From Planctomycetota bacterium (lineage in GTDB: Bacteria; Planctomycetota; Planctomycetia; Gemmatales; Gemmataceae), in contig VGZI01000003.1 of the NCBI GenBank assembly GCA_016872605.1, positions 1 to 64,000 of the forward strand: a stretch of 64,000 nt of DNA. The letters run 5' to 3'. The notes below the pieces were generated by a model that was given only the letters and a program-made list of their open reading frames with translations, was not told the DNA's origin and made no database searches. Of the stretch, positions 38,924 through 48,515 are shown piece after piece; within the stretch, counting starts at the first letter, position 1; each line of letters opens with the position of its first letter. Made by a program: the position numbers and the translations under genes.

Positions 38924-39901
38924 GTGCGAAACGTACTTTGGATTGTTGTGTTGACGCTGTCGGCCCTACCAGTCAGCGCCCAGGAACCTGCCGTCAAGGT
39001 TCAAGAATTTGCCGACCATATCCAGATCGACACCGACGCGCTCCAAGCCAGGATTCGTAAGACCGGCTATGTCAGCGGCATCGAAGCGGGCTCGTTTGTT
39101 GACAAGAAAACCGGCTCGCGCGACGCCGGCTTCGGGCTGCACATCATGGACTTCCTCCTCGGACCGGGCTACAAGGACGGCGACGAATACGGCCGCGACA
39201 AGAAGTATCATGGCGACTTGCCCAAACACTACATCGAAGGCCCGCAAATCTGCACGCAAGCCAAGAAGCTCGAACCGGAGATCGTCCGCGGCGACGGCTT
39301 CGTGGCCGTCCGCATGAAGTACCGATTTACCAAAGGGCATAACGGCTACAAGGCCGGCTCGCTCTGGGAGCAGACACTGGTGTTTCTGCCCAAGGTGCGC
39401 TACATCGTCTGCAGCGAAACGATTACCAGCGCCAACGATGTCGACAATCTGCTCTATCGCATCGACATGCCGGGCCACGTAAAGCACAAGGGCGGCGACA
39501 CGTTTGAGCAGATCTACCTCAGCTACCACGGCATGATTCCCGCCAAGGACTTCGCCAGAGATTTCGCGCCGGATGAACGCTTCCTCTATCAACGCAAGGA
39601 CGACCAGCTGCCGCAGCGGATGATTCGCGCCTACCAGCTGAAGCGCAACGGCAAGGTGGGCCCGTGGATCGCCGGCATGACGCTCGACCCGGGCACCACC
39701 GTAGAAGCGTGGTGCCATCAGCGCGGTTATGTTTGCTTCATTCAGGAGCTTCACGGCCGTAAGGTGAAGGCAGGTGAGACATTCGGAGCGGCATACCTCG
39801 TCGGCTATTTCGACGATGTCGCATCGATGGGAAGGGAATATGACCGGTACAAAGGTTCACGTCGCATCGAGATTTCAGCCAAGACCTGGACCTTGAAGTA
39901 G
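38924..39901 (+). CDS. Secreted hypothetical protein (GTG start)
   Basis: VRNVLWIVVLTLSALPVSAQ signal peptide; single long frame; family not recognised. Confidence 0.65.
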   Translation: MRNVLWIVVLTLSALPVSAQEPAVKVQEFADHIQIDTDALQARIRKTGYVSGIEAGSFVDKKTGSRDAGFGLHIMDFLLGPGYKDGDEYGRDKKYHGDLPKHYIEGPQICTQAKKLEPEIVRGDGFVAVRMKYRFTKGHNGYKAGSLWEQTLVFLPKVRYIVCSETITSANDVDNLLYRIDMPGHVKHKGGDTFEQIYLSYHGMIPAKDFARDFAPDERFLYQRKDDQLPQRMIRAYQLKRNGKVGPWIAGMTLDPGTTVEAWCHQRGYVCFIQELHGRKVKAGETFGAAYLVGYFDDVASMGREYDRYKGSRRIEISAKTWTLK

Positions 39902-40117
39902 CGTATTTGACGATAATAGCGGTTTTTCCACCTCTCGATTTGTATCTGGGCCTTTTGCGTTCTATCCTTTGCCAATGGCGTTAACCCGCCGCTGATCGGG
40001 TTCCCGTGATCGACCTGCGATGCCTGGAAAGCGCGTCGCGCTGGACGCTTTTTTGAAGCGTCGCGTATCCCCGCATTCGCCCTCGTCCCGTGTCGTTGCA
40101 CTGAGAAACCTACATCC

Positions 40118-41338
40118 ATGGCAATCTCTACAAGCGGCATGTTCGTCGACGCGCTGCGGCAATATCGCTTGCTGACGGCCGATCAACTCGCACGCCTGCC
40201 CCAGCTCGCGCAAGGGCGGTCGGGACACGCACGGTCGCTGGCGAAAGCGCTGGTTCAGCGCAGCTGGCTGACCGTCTATCAGATCAATCAACTCTTGGCA
40301 GGGCGAGCGGATGAGCTGGTAATCGGGCCGTATCATGTGCAAGACCGCCTGGGCCAGGGCGGACTGAGCGCCGTTTACCTGGCTCGCCATCAGGAGCATC
40401 GCAACCTCGTCGCGATCAAGATCATCAAGCCCGAGGTCTTCGCCGACCCCGCGGGGCGTTCCCAGTTTTTGCAAGAAGTTGAAGCGATGGCCCGGCTCGA
40501 TCATCCCAACATCGTCCAGTTCTGCGACGCCGATCAATGGCGCGACACCTACTACTTCGCGATGGAGTATGTCGAGGGGACCGACCTCGGCAAAGTCGTG
40601 CGTCTTTCCGGCGCCCTGCCCGTGACCGAGGCGTGCGACTTCGTTCGCCAGGCCGCTCTCGGCTTGCAACATGCCTATGAGCGCAATCTGGTGCATCGCG
40701 ATATCAAGCCCGTGAATCTATTCCTGACGCACACTTCGACGGGACCAAGGAGCGCGCCGACTTCCTTGAGTTCGTCGCGTCCGTCGAGCAAGTTGACGAT
40801 CCAGCTCAAACCGCTGATCAAAATTCTCGATTGGGGCTTGGCTTACTTGCGCATTCCCACGGGTCAGGCGGGAGTCGACGAAAATGACCGCGGCATCATC
40901 GGCACGGTGGATTATCTCGCGCCGGAGCAGGCCCGCAGCGCCCACACGGTCGACACGCGAGGCGATATCTATAGTCTCGGTTGCACGCTTTACTACTTGC
41001 TGACGTCCCAGGCGCCGTTTCCGGACGGAACGCTGATGCAGAAGATCATGGCACACCAGACGGCTCAAGCGAAGCCGATCGCCGAGTTCCGCAACGATGT
41101 GCCGGCCGACGTGATCGCGGTGGTCGAGCGGATGATGGCGAAAGAGCCTGCCGATCGCTTTCAGACGCCGGCGTCGGCGGCGCTTGCGCTTTTGCCGTTC
41201 ACTCGCCGCGCCTCGCTGCAAACGGGCAGCAGCGCCATGCTGCCGACGTTGCGCGGCAAGCCGTCACGGACCGGCCGCGACGACACGCCGCTGCCGCCGA
41301 CCACGAACGCGGCCAAGCATTCCATCGACGCGCAATAA
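40118..41338 (+). CDS. Serine/threonine protein kinase
   Basis: YHVQDRLGQGGLSAVYLARHQ, VAIKII, LVHRDIKPVNLFL, ILDWGLAYL, GTVDYLAPEQ, DIYSLGCTLYYLLT. Confidence 0.93.
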   Translation: MAISTSGMFVDALRQYRLLTADQLARLPQLAQGRSGHARSLAKALVQRSWLTVYQINQLLAGRADELVIGPYHVQDRLGQGGLSAVYLARHQEHRNLVAIKIIKPEVFADPAGRSQFLQEVEAMARLDHPNIVQFCDADQWRDTYYFAMEYVEGTDLGKVVRLSGALPVTEACDFVRQAALGLQHAYERNLVHRDIKPVNLFLTHTSTGPRSAPTSLSSSRPSSKLTIQLKPLIKILDWGLAYLRIPTGQAGVDENDRGIIGTVDYLAPEQARSAHTVDTRGDIYSLGCTLYYLLTSQAPFPDGTLMQKIMAHQTAQAKPIAEFRNDVPADVIAVVERMMAKEPADRFQTPASAALALLPFTRRASLQTGSSAMLPTLRGKPSRTGRDDTPLPPTTNAAKHSIDAQ

Positions 41339-41380
41339 CCTTGGCGTCTCATCGCATCCCTCATTCGAGTTGTTCATCGA

Positions 41381-42277
41381 TCAAAATCGCCGTTGCCGTT
41401 GCAAGAGGTATCCCATCAGCGCTTTGTCGAAGCCGATGCTGGTGTCGGTGGGGACGAAGTCAATGCCCGCTCTGGCACAATCTTCCTGGTACTTGCCGCG
41501 AAACTCTTGGACCGCTTGTAGGTAATCGGGCTTCATGCCCGGGGCATCCACGGTCATCTTGCGGTCTTCTTCCGCGTCCTTGAACTCGACCAGGCCTTCG
41601 AACGGGAAATGCACCTCGGCCTCGTCAAGAATGTGAAACACGATGATGTCGTGCCCGCGATGCCGAAGCTGGTGCAGACTCTGCATAATCGGCTCGGGAT
41701 CGGCCAGCAGATCGCTGAAGAGCATGATCAGGCTCTTGCTGCGGACCATGGCGGCAAGTTGCGTCAACCCGTGGGCGACGTCGGTTTGGCCGGCAGGCTT
41801 GAGATTTGCGAGCAGAGCGAGGATATTGCCGAGCTGGGCGCGTTTGCTCTTGGGAGGCAGGGCAGTGCGGATCTGCGTGTCGAAGGCGACTAGGCCGACG
41901 GGGTCTTGCTGGTGGATCATCATGTAGCTCAACGCGGCCGCCAGGCAGATGGCGTAATCGAACTTCGTGAGTTCCTGGCGAAAAGTGTAGGCCATCGAGC
42001 CGGACAGGTCCATGGCCAGATAGCCGGTGACGTTGGTCTCGGCTTCGTACTTGCGGATGTAGTATTTGTCGGTCTTGGCATAGACGCCCCAGTCGAGGTC
42101 TTTGAGGTCATCGCCGGCGGTGTACTTGCGGTGCTCGGAGAATTCGACGGAGAAGCCGTGATAGGGGCTGGCGTGCAGACCTTGCAGAAAACCTTCGACG
42201 ATGAATTTGGCGCGTAGGTCGAGCCGGCCGACCTGGCGGATGACTTCGGGACGCAGGTACTGTTCGGGTTTTTTCAT
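41381..42277 (-). CDS. DUF58 domain-containing protein
   Basis: HGFSVEFSEHRKYTAGDDLKDLDWGVYAKTDKYYIRKYEAETN, DLSGSMAY. Confidence 0.93.
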   Translation of the reverse strand: MKKPEQYLRPEVIRQVGRLDLRAKFIVEGFLQGLHASPYHGFSVEFSEHRKYTAGDDLKDLDWGVYAKTDKYYIRKYEAETNVTGYLAMDLSGSMAYTFRQELTKFDYAICLAAALSYMMIHQQDPVGLVAFDTQIRTALPPKSKRAQLGNILALLANLKPAGQTDVAHGLTQLAAMVRSKSLIMLFSDLLADPEPIMQSLHQLRHRGHDIIVFHILDEAEVHFPFEGLVEFKDAEEDRKMTVDAPGMKPDYLQAVQEFRGKYQEDCARAGIDFVPTDTSIGFDKALMGYLLQRQRRF

Positions 42278-42440
42278 GCGGCGCCGTTCTGAATTCTAAC
42301 GACGGCGGCTGGACCGATGTAGGGGATTTCAGCAAATTTCGAAAATCCGCTTTTTTTTGCTTGCGATCGGCGTGGGAATGCGCCATCATGAACCACGTTC
42401 AGCTGGGGCTCAATTCATTCGTCCCGCGAGGAGCATTTCC

Positions 42441-42878
42441 ATGGCTACTGTGAGCGACATTCTCGCCGGCAAGGGACTGCGCCTTATCACCGTTTCGCCG
42501 CAGGAGACGGTCTATGCGGCCGCCGTCCGCATGAACGAGCACAAGATCGGCGCCGTTCTCGTGATGGAGAACGACCGGCTCGCCGGCATCCTCACGGAGC
42601 GCGACATTTTGGTTCGCGTCGTGGCGGAGCAGCGCGATGCCAATCTTACCCACGTCGACGACGTCATGACGCGCGACCTGGTCTGCTGCAGGCTGCACAC
42701 CGGCTTCGAGGAAGCCAAGAGCGTCATGAGAAATCGCCGCATTCGCCATCTCCCGGTATTGGGTGAGCACGACGAGGTTGTTGGCATCATCTCGATCGGC
42801 GACCTGAATGCCTTCCAGGCCGACAGCCAGGAGCGGACGATTTTTCAGATGCAGGAGTACATCCACGGGACGTGGTGA
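42441..42878 (+). CDS. CBS-domain pair protein
   Basis: MATVSDILAGKGLRLITVSPQETVYAAAVRMNEHKIGAVLVMENDRLAGILTERDIL and second CBS motif. Confidence 0.92.
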   Translation: MATVSDILAGKGLRLITVSPQETVYAAAVRMNEHKIGAVLVMENDRLAGILTERDILVRVVAEQRDANLTHVDDVMTRDLVCCRLHTGFEEAKSVMRNRRIRHLPVLGEHDEVVGIISIGDLNAFQADSQERTIFQMQEYIHGTW

Positions 42879-42949
42879 GGGGCGAGGGGCGAGGGGCGAG
42901 CGCATTGCGCTCTGCTCATTTCTCGCCCCTCGCCTCACGTCCCTCGCAG

Positions 42950-43021
42950 AGACGCCGGTGGGAGTTGAACCCACTTGAAGCCGGGTTGCAGCCGGCTGCC
43001 TGGCCGTCCAGCCCCAGCGTC
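42950..43021 (-). tRNA. tRNA-Cys (GCA)
   Basis: Manual cloverleaf: acceptor GACGCTG/CGGCGTC, anticodon arm GCCGG-CTGCAAC-CCGGC, T arm GTGGG-TTCAACT-CCCAC, U73. Confidence 0.85.
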
Positions 43022-43072
43022 GTGGAACCGCTTGTAATCGCGCGAGCGCGAAGCCGCAAGCGGCAAAAAAAG

Positions 43073-43146
43073 GGTGGCCGGGGGGAATCGAACCCGCCCC
43101 TTCGACTTTCACAGAGTCGCGTGCCGAGCCAGTACACACGACCACC
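43073..43146 (-). tRNA. tRNA-His (GTG) with G-1:C73
   Basis: Acceptor G(-1)GTGGTCG/CGGCCAC C73, anticodon arm CGACT-CTGTGAA-AGTCG. Confidence 0.92.
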
Positions 43147-43222
43147 ATTGGATTGCAGATTTCGGATTGCAGATTGAAACGCAATCTCGGCAATCTGAAG
43201 TCTGCAATCTGCAATTCGTCAA

Positions 43223-43295
43223 TGCCCCGACCAGGAGTCGAACCCGGAACGTCTCGTTCGAAGCGAGGTATGATTGTCCATTTCACCATCGGGGC
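43223..43295 (-). tRNA. tRNA-Arg (TCG)
   Basis: Acceptor GCCCCGA/TCGGGGC A73, anticodon loop CTTCGAA. Confidence 0.87.
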
Positions 43296-43360
43296 ATGGC
43301 ATGTCAGAGCCTGAAGCGTAAGCGAAGGAATTCTCTTGCTTGCGCGGAGAGTTCGGTAAG

Positions 43361-43447
43361 CGGAAGGAGAGGGAGTTGAACCCTCAAGGCGTATTTCAGC
43401 TCGGCCGTTTTCGGGACGGCTGCCATCACCCATTGGCTTGCCCTTCC
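43361..43447 (-). tRNA. tRNA-Ser-like (CGA) with atypical C33
   Basis: Acceptor GGAAGGG/TCCTTCC G73, anticodon arm GCCGT-CCCGAAA-ACGGC, T arm GAGGG-TTCAACT-CCCTC, long variable region. Confidence 0.65.
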
Positions 43448-43724
43448 AACGATATTCGTCGACACAGGATTCAGTCGGTTGCGAGAAAAGTCGCTTGCGG
43501 TTGCGCGAATCGTCACGATGCGCGACAACGCCGATGCGGCGCGGACTTGCATGAATGGATGCGATGCAACATGGCCGTCTCCAGAAGGAGGGTTCCCGCG
43601 TGAACTGAAGAAAAGACGGTGCGCGTGGCCCAAGGGTTCGCGCGAAAAAAAAACGCACGACACGCCGACGCGCCGCGGGGAATCGGCGGCGTCGGCGGAT
43701 CATATCGGATGCTGGCCAGCAGGC

Positions 43725-43910
43725 TTACGACGCGCTGCCGACGGCCTTGCCGACGGTTGTGAACGTGGTGTTGGCGTTCTGACCGAGCGTCGTGATGGCG
43801 CCGATGCACACGACGATGATCAGGGCCAACATGACGGCATATTCCACGGCCGTCGGGCCGTCTTCGCGCTGCAGGAAGTCAACGAACGATTGGGTAAGCT
43901 TGGAGAACAT
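43725..43910 (-). CDS. Flp/Fap-type (type IVb) pilin, 61 aa
   Basis: MFSKLTQSFVDFLQREDGPTAVEYAVMLALIIVVCIGAITTLGQNANTTF: Flp pilin G/E-Y motif plus hydrophobic helix. Confidence 0.92.
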   Translation of the reverse strand: MFSKLTQSFVDFLQREDGPTAVEYAVMLALIIVVCIGAITTLGQNANTTFTTVGKAVGSAS

Positions 43911-44314
43911 GACAAACCTCTCTGGTCCAGAGACGTATCGGCATTGGCGGTCTGGAGTTGCCGAAGCCGGACGGCGCGGACTTTCCGGGCCGTCGAACCG
44001 AATCTCCAGACGTTCCCATTCGAACACACGTTCAAACTGGCGGTGCGTGGGACCACTCCATTCGGTAACCTGGCATTCCGATTCTCTGCGGAACCGGACC
44101 CATGGCTTTGCGTCCCACCCTTGCGGATGGTTTGCCCTTGTCGTGGATCACGAACCAACGCCTGGTTCTTCTCGAAAAAAATCGAATCAGAAAACGAGCG
44201 CGGCCAATTGACGGGATGGTTGGGGCCGCGCGACGCATTGCAACCACATTAACCCTAGATTGTGTTTTTCCCAATGTCAAATCGCCGAGCATTTTTTTGG
44301 ATTTTTTTCACGAT

Positions 44315-44773
44315 TCAAGCGGGCCCCGGCGATTGTGGTTCGGAGCGTTCTTCGCTATGGCGTTTGCCCCGCAGCGTGAGCCCCAGTGCCGCGCCGCCGA
44401 TTGCCGCCGCGGCGATCACGGGGCCGCGATAGATTTCCACCTCGTCGTAGCGAAAGACAGCGCCCAGCGCGCCGAAAGTCACGATCACGAAGGCGACGCG
44501 GACCAACATGGTCGCCAGCCAATCGGCACACACAACTGCAGCCGCCAGCAGCAACAGCGCGCCATGAAACACGACGAACCCAATTGGTCCATTGCGCGTC
44601 GCCTGGGCAAACTGCCAATCGTAGCGCCCGTGCCAAACCATCAACACATGCAGAAGAACGACGGACAAGTTCAATGCCCGAGCGATCGTCGGCACGCGGC
44701 CGAAATACGCCCAGATCATCATGCCCGATAATCCGGCATACCCGATCATCGCCAGTACAAACGTCGTAATCAT
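44315..44773 (-). CDS. Small multi-pass membrane protein, hypothetical
   Basis: Several hydrophobic segments; no recognised family. Confidence 0.5.
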   Translation of the reverse strand: MITTFVLAMIGYAGLSGMMIWAYFGRVPTIARALNLSVVLLHVLMVWHGRYDWQFAQATRNGPIGFVVFHGALLLLAAAVVCADWLATMLVRVAFVIVTFGALGAVFRYDEVEIYRGPVIAAAAIGGAALGLTLRGKRHSEERSEPQSPGPA

Positions 44774-44811
44774 GTCTACTGACGGGCGATTTTCCGCCCT
44801 GCTATCGTCCG

Positions 44812-44840
44812 TTGTGTGATAAACGGCAAGATTCTATAAT
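44812..44840 (+). promoter_or_regulatory. Putative sigma70-type promoter TTGTGT-N17-TATAAT upstream of ffh
   Basis: Motif and spacing match 36 bp upstream of the ATG. Confidence 0.45.
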
Positions 44841-44876
44841 GAACGCTTTACCACGTGCCCCCTACGGGATTCTACC

Positions 44877-46367
44877 ATGTTCGAAGGGATCATTCGCGGC
44901 ATCTCCGACGCGATCAAGAGCCTGCGCGGCAAAGGCCGAATCAGTGAATCCAATATCCAAGACGGACTCAAGCAGGTTCGCACCGCCCTTCTCGAAGCCG
45001 ACGTCAACTATAACGTCGCTGACGAGTTCATCAAGAATGTCTCGACCAAGGCGATGGGGCAAGAAGTCCTGCGCACCATCGATCCCAGCGAGCAGATCAT
45101 CAACATCATCTATCAGGAACTCGTTCACCTGATGAAAGGCGACGCCGACCGGCCGGAGCCCCTGTTTCATTTCGCCAAAGACCGCCCGACCATCATCATG
45201 CTCTGCGGCCTGCAGGGATCAGGCAAGACGACGACGGCCGGGAAGCTGGCGATGCTCCTGCGCGATCGGCACAACAAGCGGCCTCTCTTGGTCGCCGCCG
45301 ACTTGCAACGCCCCGCGGCCATCGATCAACTGAAAACGCTCGGCCAGCAGATTGGCATTGCCGTCTACACGGAGGGCCCTGCGATCCCTGGCGGCGGTGG
45401 GCCGAATCCAGTCAGCGTTTGCCAGAACGCGGTCAACCACGCCAAGAACACTACCCACGACGTCATCATCCTCGACACCGCAGGCCGACTCCACGTCGCC
45501 GAGATGCCGATGGACGAGCTCAGGCAGATTGACTCGAAGGTCCGGCCCGACGATGTCTTTTTCGTTTGCGACGCCATGACCGGCCAGGATGCCGTCAATA
45601 GCGCCAAGGCCTTCAACGACGCGCTCGATCTCAACGGCGTCATCCTCACCAAGCTCGACGGCGATGCCCGCGGCGGCGCCGCCCTGTCGATCAAGCACGT
45701 CACAAAGGTCCCGATCAAGTTCATGGGCGTCGGCGAACGGCTCACCGCCCTGGAGGAATTCGTCCCCGAACGCATGGCCCAGCGTATCATGGGTCAGGGC
45801 GACGTCTGGTCGATCGTCGAAAAAGTGCAGCACGCCCAGGCCGAGATGACCAAGGAGGAGATCGAGGCCCAGCGCAAGAAACTCGAGCAAGGCGACTTCA
45901 ATCTCAACGATTTCCGCAAGCAATTCTCGCAGATGGCGAAGATGGGCGGCATGAAAGAACTCATGGGCAGCATGCCCGGCATGGGCAACATGATTCAGGA
46001 CGGCGAAGATCCCGACGTCGCCATCAAACGCATCCAGGGCATGATCGACGCCATGACCGCCGAGGAACGCAAGGACCCGGACATCATTGACCTGAGCCGG
46101 CGCCGCCGCATCGCCGCCGGCAGCGGCACGCAACCCCATGACATCAAGCAGTTCCTCATTCAGTTCGACCAGGTGCGCGTGATCATGCGGCAAGTCGCCA
46201 ACATGTCGTTCTTCGATCGCATCAAGATGATGATGGGCATGGGCAACGCCGGCATGTTCGACCCCGGCGCCATGCTCCCCAAAACGAAAATCGGCACGGG
46301 TCACCGCAAAACACCCAAAGAACGTGCCGAAGAACGCAAGAAAATGCGCAAGAAGAAAAAACGCTGA
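44877..46367 (+). CDS. ffh: Signal recognition particle protein Ffh
   Basis: LCGLQGSGKTTTAGKLAMLL, VAADLQRPAAIDQL, DTAGRL, TKLDGDARGGAALS, M-domain methionine-rich C-terminus. Confidence 0.97.
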   Translation: MFEGIIRGISDAIKSLRGKGRISESNIQDGLKQVRTALLEADVNYNVADEFIKNVSTKAMGQEVLRTIDPSEQIINIIYQELVHLMKGDADRPEPLFHFAKDRPTIIMLCGLQGSGKTTTAGKLAMLLRDRHNKRPLLVAADLQRPAAIDQLKTLGQQIGIAVYTEGPAIPGGGGPNPVSVCQNAVNHAKNTTHDVIILDTAGRLHVAEMPMDELRQIDSKVRPDDVFFVCDAMTGQDAVNSAKAFNDALDLNGVILTKLDGDARGGAALSIKHVTKVPIKFMGVGERLTALEEFVPERMAQRIMGQGDVWSIVEKVQHAQAEMTKEEIEAQRKKLEQGDFNLNDFRKQFSQMAKMGGMKELMGSMPGMGNMIQDGEDPDVAIKRIQGMIDAMTAEERKDPDIIDLSRRRRIAAGSGTQPHDIKQFLIQFDQVRVIMRQVANMSFFDRIKMMMGMGNAGMFDPGAMLPKTKIGTGHRKTPKERAEERKKMRKKKKR

Positions 46368-46429
46368 GCAAGCTGCTCGGCGCAGGATGGAGTCCTATCA
46401 AATCACCCGGCAAATGCAAGAATGCTCGG

Positions 46430-46584
46430 GTGCACGACATGGTCTGCGTGGCCTGCTTCAGGGAGGGCGAGGCTCCTGCCGAGCCGGAAGCGACAGGATA
46501 CTCGTCCGAAATCGAGTATTTCGCGGGCTCGCGGCTCGGCAGGAGCCTCGCCCTCCCGTGCCGTTTGCAAACCATCTCGTGCAC
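46430..46584. mobile_element. ~155-bp near-palindromic element (GTGCACGACATGG...CCATcTCGTGCAC), copy 1
   Basis: Near-identical to 59448-59601; arms fold back on each other with central ATACTCG/CGAGTAT. Confidence 0.88.
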
Positions 46585-46724
46585 CAAAAATTCTCCGGGC
46601 GCGGCAATTCCTCTTTCTTCGTTTCGGCGACGCTTTATAATGAGGGCTTACCGATTGAGAACAGCCCCTGTGTGATTGGGGGCCGACAGGGATGTCGTCG
46701 CCGATTTCTCACGGAGAAGTGCCG

Positions 46725-47159
46725 ATGGATGGCTCGAGCTTTTCCCTCACGTTGCCCAGCGAACCGCGCATGCTGTCGGTGGCGCGGAATTTTGTCGAAG
46801 CGGTGTGCCAAGCCTATCGTCTGGATCGCACCACGATGCACGCCTTGGTCATCGTCACCGGCGAAGCGGTCACCAACATCGTGCGTCACGCTCATCAAAA
46901 TCGGCCCAACTCGCAAATGGAGCTGCATCTGCAGATGCTGGCCGACTCCGTCGTCATCACGTTTCGCGATGAAGGCGCGCCATTCGATCTCGAATCGGTT
47001 CCCGACCTGCCCCCAGGCGAAATGCGCATTGGCGGCCGAGGCATCTATTTGATGCGGACCCTGATGGACGAGCTGACGTGCGAGCCGCGCGGCGACGGCC
47101 AACCAGGCAACGTCTTGCGCATGATCAAGCGCTGCGCGGCCCTGCGCGAGTGCGGCTAA
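46725..47159 (+). CDS. RsbW/SpoIIAB-like ATP-binding (anti-sigma/GHKL) protein
   Basis: LVIVTGEAVTNIVRHAHQNRPNSQMELHLQM, ITFRDEGAPFDLESVPD, GGRGIYLMRTLMDEL. Confidence 0.9.
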   Translation: MDGSSFSLTLPSEPRMLSVARNFVEAVCQAYRLDRTTMHALVIVTGEAVTNIVRHAHQNRPNSQMELHLQMLADSVVITFRDEGAPFDLESVPDLPPGEMRIGGRGIYLMRTLMDELTCEPRGDGQPGNVLRMIKRCAALRECG

Positions 47160-47414
47160 GGTGCGGCTGCTACACCGCAAGCGGTGCAAACTCGGTTCGT
47201 TCGCCTTTATTGGTATGGCTGGTTTGTTGCACGGCCAACGCGAAATTCCATCTGGCGAAACGTTCAATCTCCTTCTTTCCCCAGACGATAAAGTTTGTGT
47301 AAATCGGCAGGGTGTAGGCTTGAAAAACACCCCTTGGCAACAAGTCAAGGGAATCGACCTGGTTGCAAGGACATTTCGCGACACATGGGTTGCTTCTCTC
47401 TGACGAAACACTTT

Positions 47415-47750
47415 ATGATGAACCTGCGCCGCTTGGAGCATGTCTTCGAAGCCAACAGGCGCCGCAGGGGAGAAGACTCGATGCACGAACACGGCCCCGA
47501 TGAGCTGGGCGGTCCCGTCCGCGGGACGTCTGCCTGGTGGCGTGGCATGGGCGCCCCAACTGATCCTACCGACGATGGACCGCCAACCCCCGAAGAACCG
47601 CGTCGTCGCCGCAAAAAGGACGCAAAACCGATTCGCATGGAACTCGTGGAACGCATTCGCAAGGAAATCGCCGAAGGAACCTACGACACCCAAGAGAAAT
47701 GGGAAGCCGCCCTCGACCGCCTGCTCGATCGCCTCGAACGAGAGGATTGA
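47415..47750 (+). CDS. FlgM-like / anti-sigma-28-like small protein (hypothetical)
   Basis: C-terminal IRMELVERIRKEIAEGTYDTQEKWEAALDRLLDRLE resembles FlgM-type helix; start uncertain (ATG at 47481 possible). Confidence 0.55.
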   Translation: MMNLRRLEHVFEANRRRRGEDSMHEHGPDELGGPVRGTSAWWRGMGAPTDPTDDGPPTPEEPRRRRKKDAKPIRMELVERIRKEIAEGTYDTQEKWEAALDRLLDRLERED

Positions 47751-47886
47751 TTTGCCGCTTGTGGCTTCGCGCTCGCGCGGCGCGGCAAGACGTGAGCGCG
47801 AAACCGCAAGCGGCTGGCGAATCACCCGCGAACCGGGTACAATAGGGAGAATCCATTCATCCTGATTTGTCCGGAGAATACGACGC

Positions 47887-48378
47887 GTGAACATGCTCCC
47901 CGCCGTGGAAGTCTCGCAGACCCCCGAAGAGAAGTTCCGCGAGTACCTGGCCAGTCGTCCCAAGCCACAGCGCTTCACGAACCAGCAGCGCGACATGGTC
48001 CAATATATCTTCAGCAAGCACAACCACTTCGACGCCGATGAACTGATCGACGAGATGAAACGGGAGAACTTCCAGGTCAGCCGGCCCACTGTCTACCGCA
48101 CGCTCAAAAAGCTCGTCGACGCCGGCCTGCTGCGCAAGATCAACCTCGGCAAACGCACGGTCTACGAACATGACTACGGCTACGCGCAGCACGACCATCT
48201 CTACTGCGATCAGTGTGGATCGATGATCGAGTTTCAGGAATCACGCCTGGATGAGTTGATTCGAGATGTCTGCCAGGATCAGCAATTCCAACTCGGCGGC
48301 CACAGCTTCATCATCCGTGGCACCTGCGCCGACTGCAACCGCGCCCGCATGACCAAACGCCGTCTTGACTTGGTGTAA
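47887..48378 (+). CDS. Fur family transcriptional regulator
   Basis: RFTNQQRDMVQYIFSKHNHFDADELIDEMKRENFQVSRPTVYRTLKKLVDAGLLRKI, QHDHLYCDQCGSMIEF. Confidence 0.95.
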   Translation: MNMLPAVEVSQTPEEKFREYLASRPKPQRFTNQQRDMVQYIFSKHNHFDADELIDEMKRENFQVSRPTVYRTLKKLVDAGLLRKINLGKRTVYEHDYGYAQHDHLYCDQCGSMIEFQESRLDELIRDVCQDQQFQLGGHSFIIRGTCADCNRARMTKRRLDLV

Positions 48379-48515
48379 GAATTTGTCCACGAAGGGCCAC
48401 GAAGAAACACGAAGTAGTGTTCTTGAAGGTCGATGTCAAAAAACGAGGGGGGCTGGTCGCAACGTTGCAACCAACTCCCCCGTCGTGTTTCTTGGTGCCC
48501 CTTCGTGGATGTTTT

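Noticed and set aside
42875-42950. gaggggc x3 tandem block and inverted ctcgcccctcgcctc next to the tRNA cluster
   Set aside because: Short low-complexity repeat; no spacer structure of a CRISPR and no clear function.
43141-43220. Repeated GCAATCTG/CAGATTGC words between tRNA-His and tRNA-Arg as a possible CRISPR mini-array
   Set aside because: Repeats are ~8-10 bp, partly inverted and unevenly spaced; more consistent with a small intergenic hairpin.
45219-46304. 361-aa minus-strand ORF antisense to ffh
   Set aside because: ffh is unambiguous; the antisense ORF is H/A/D/L-rich shadow sequence.
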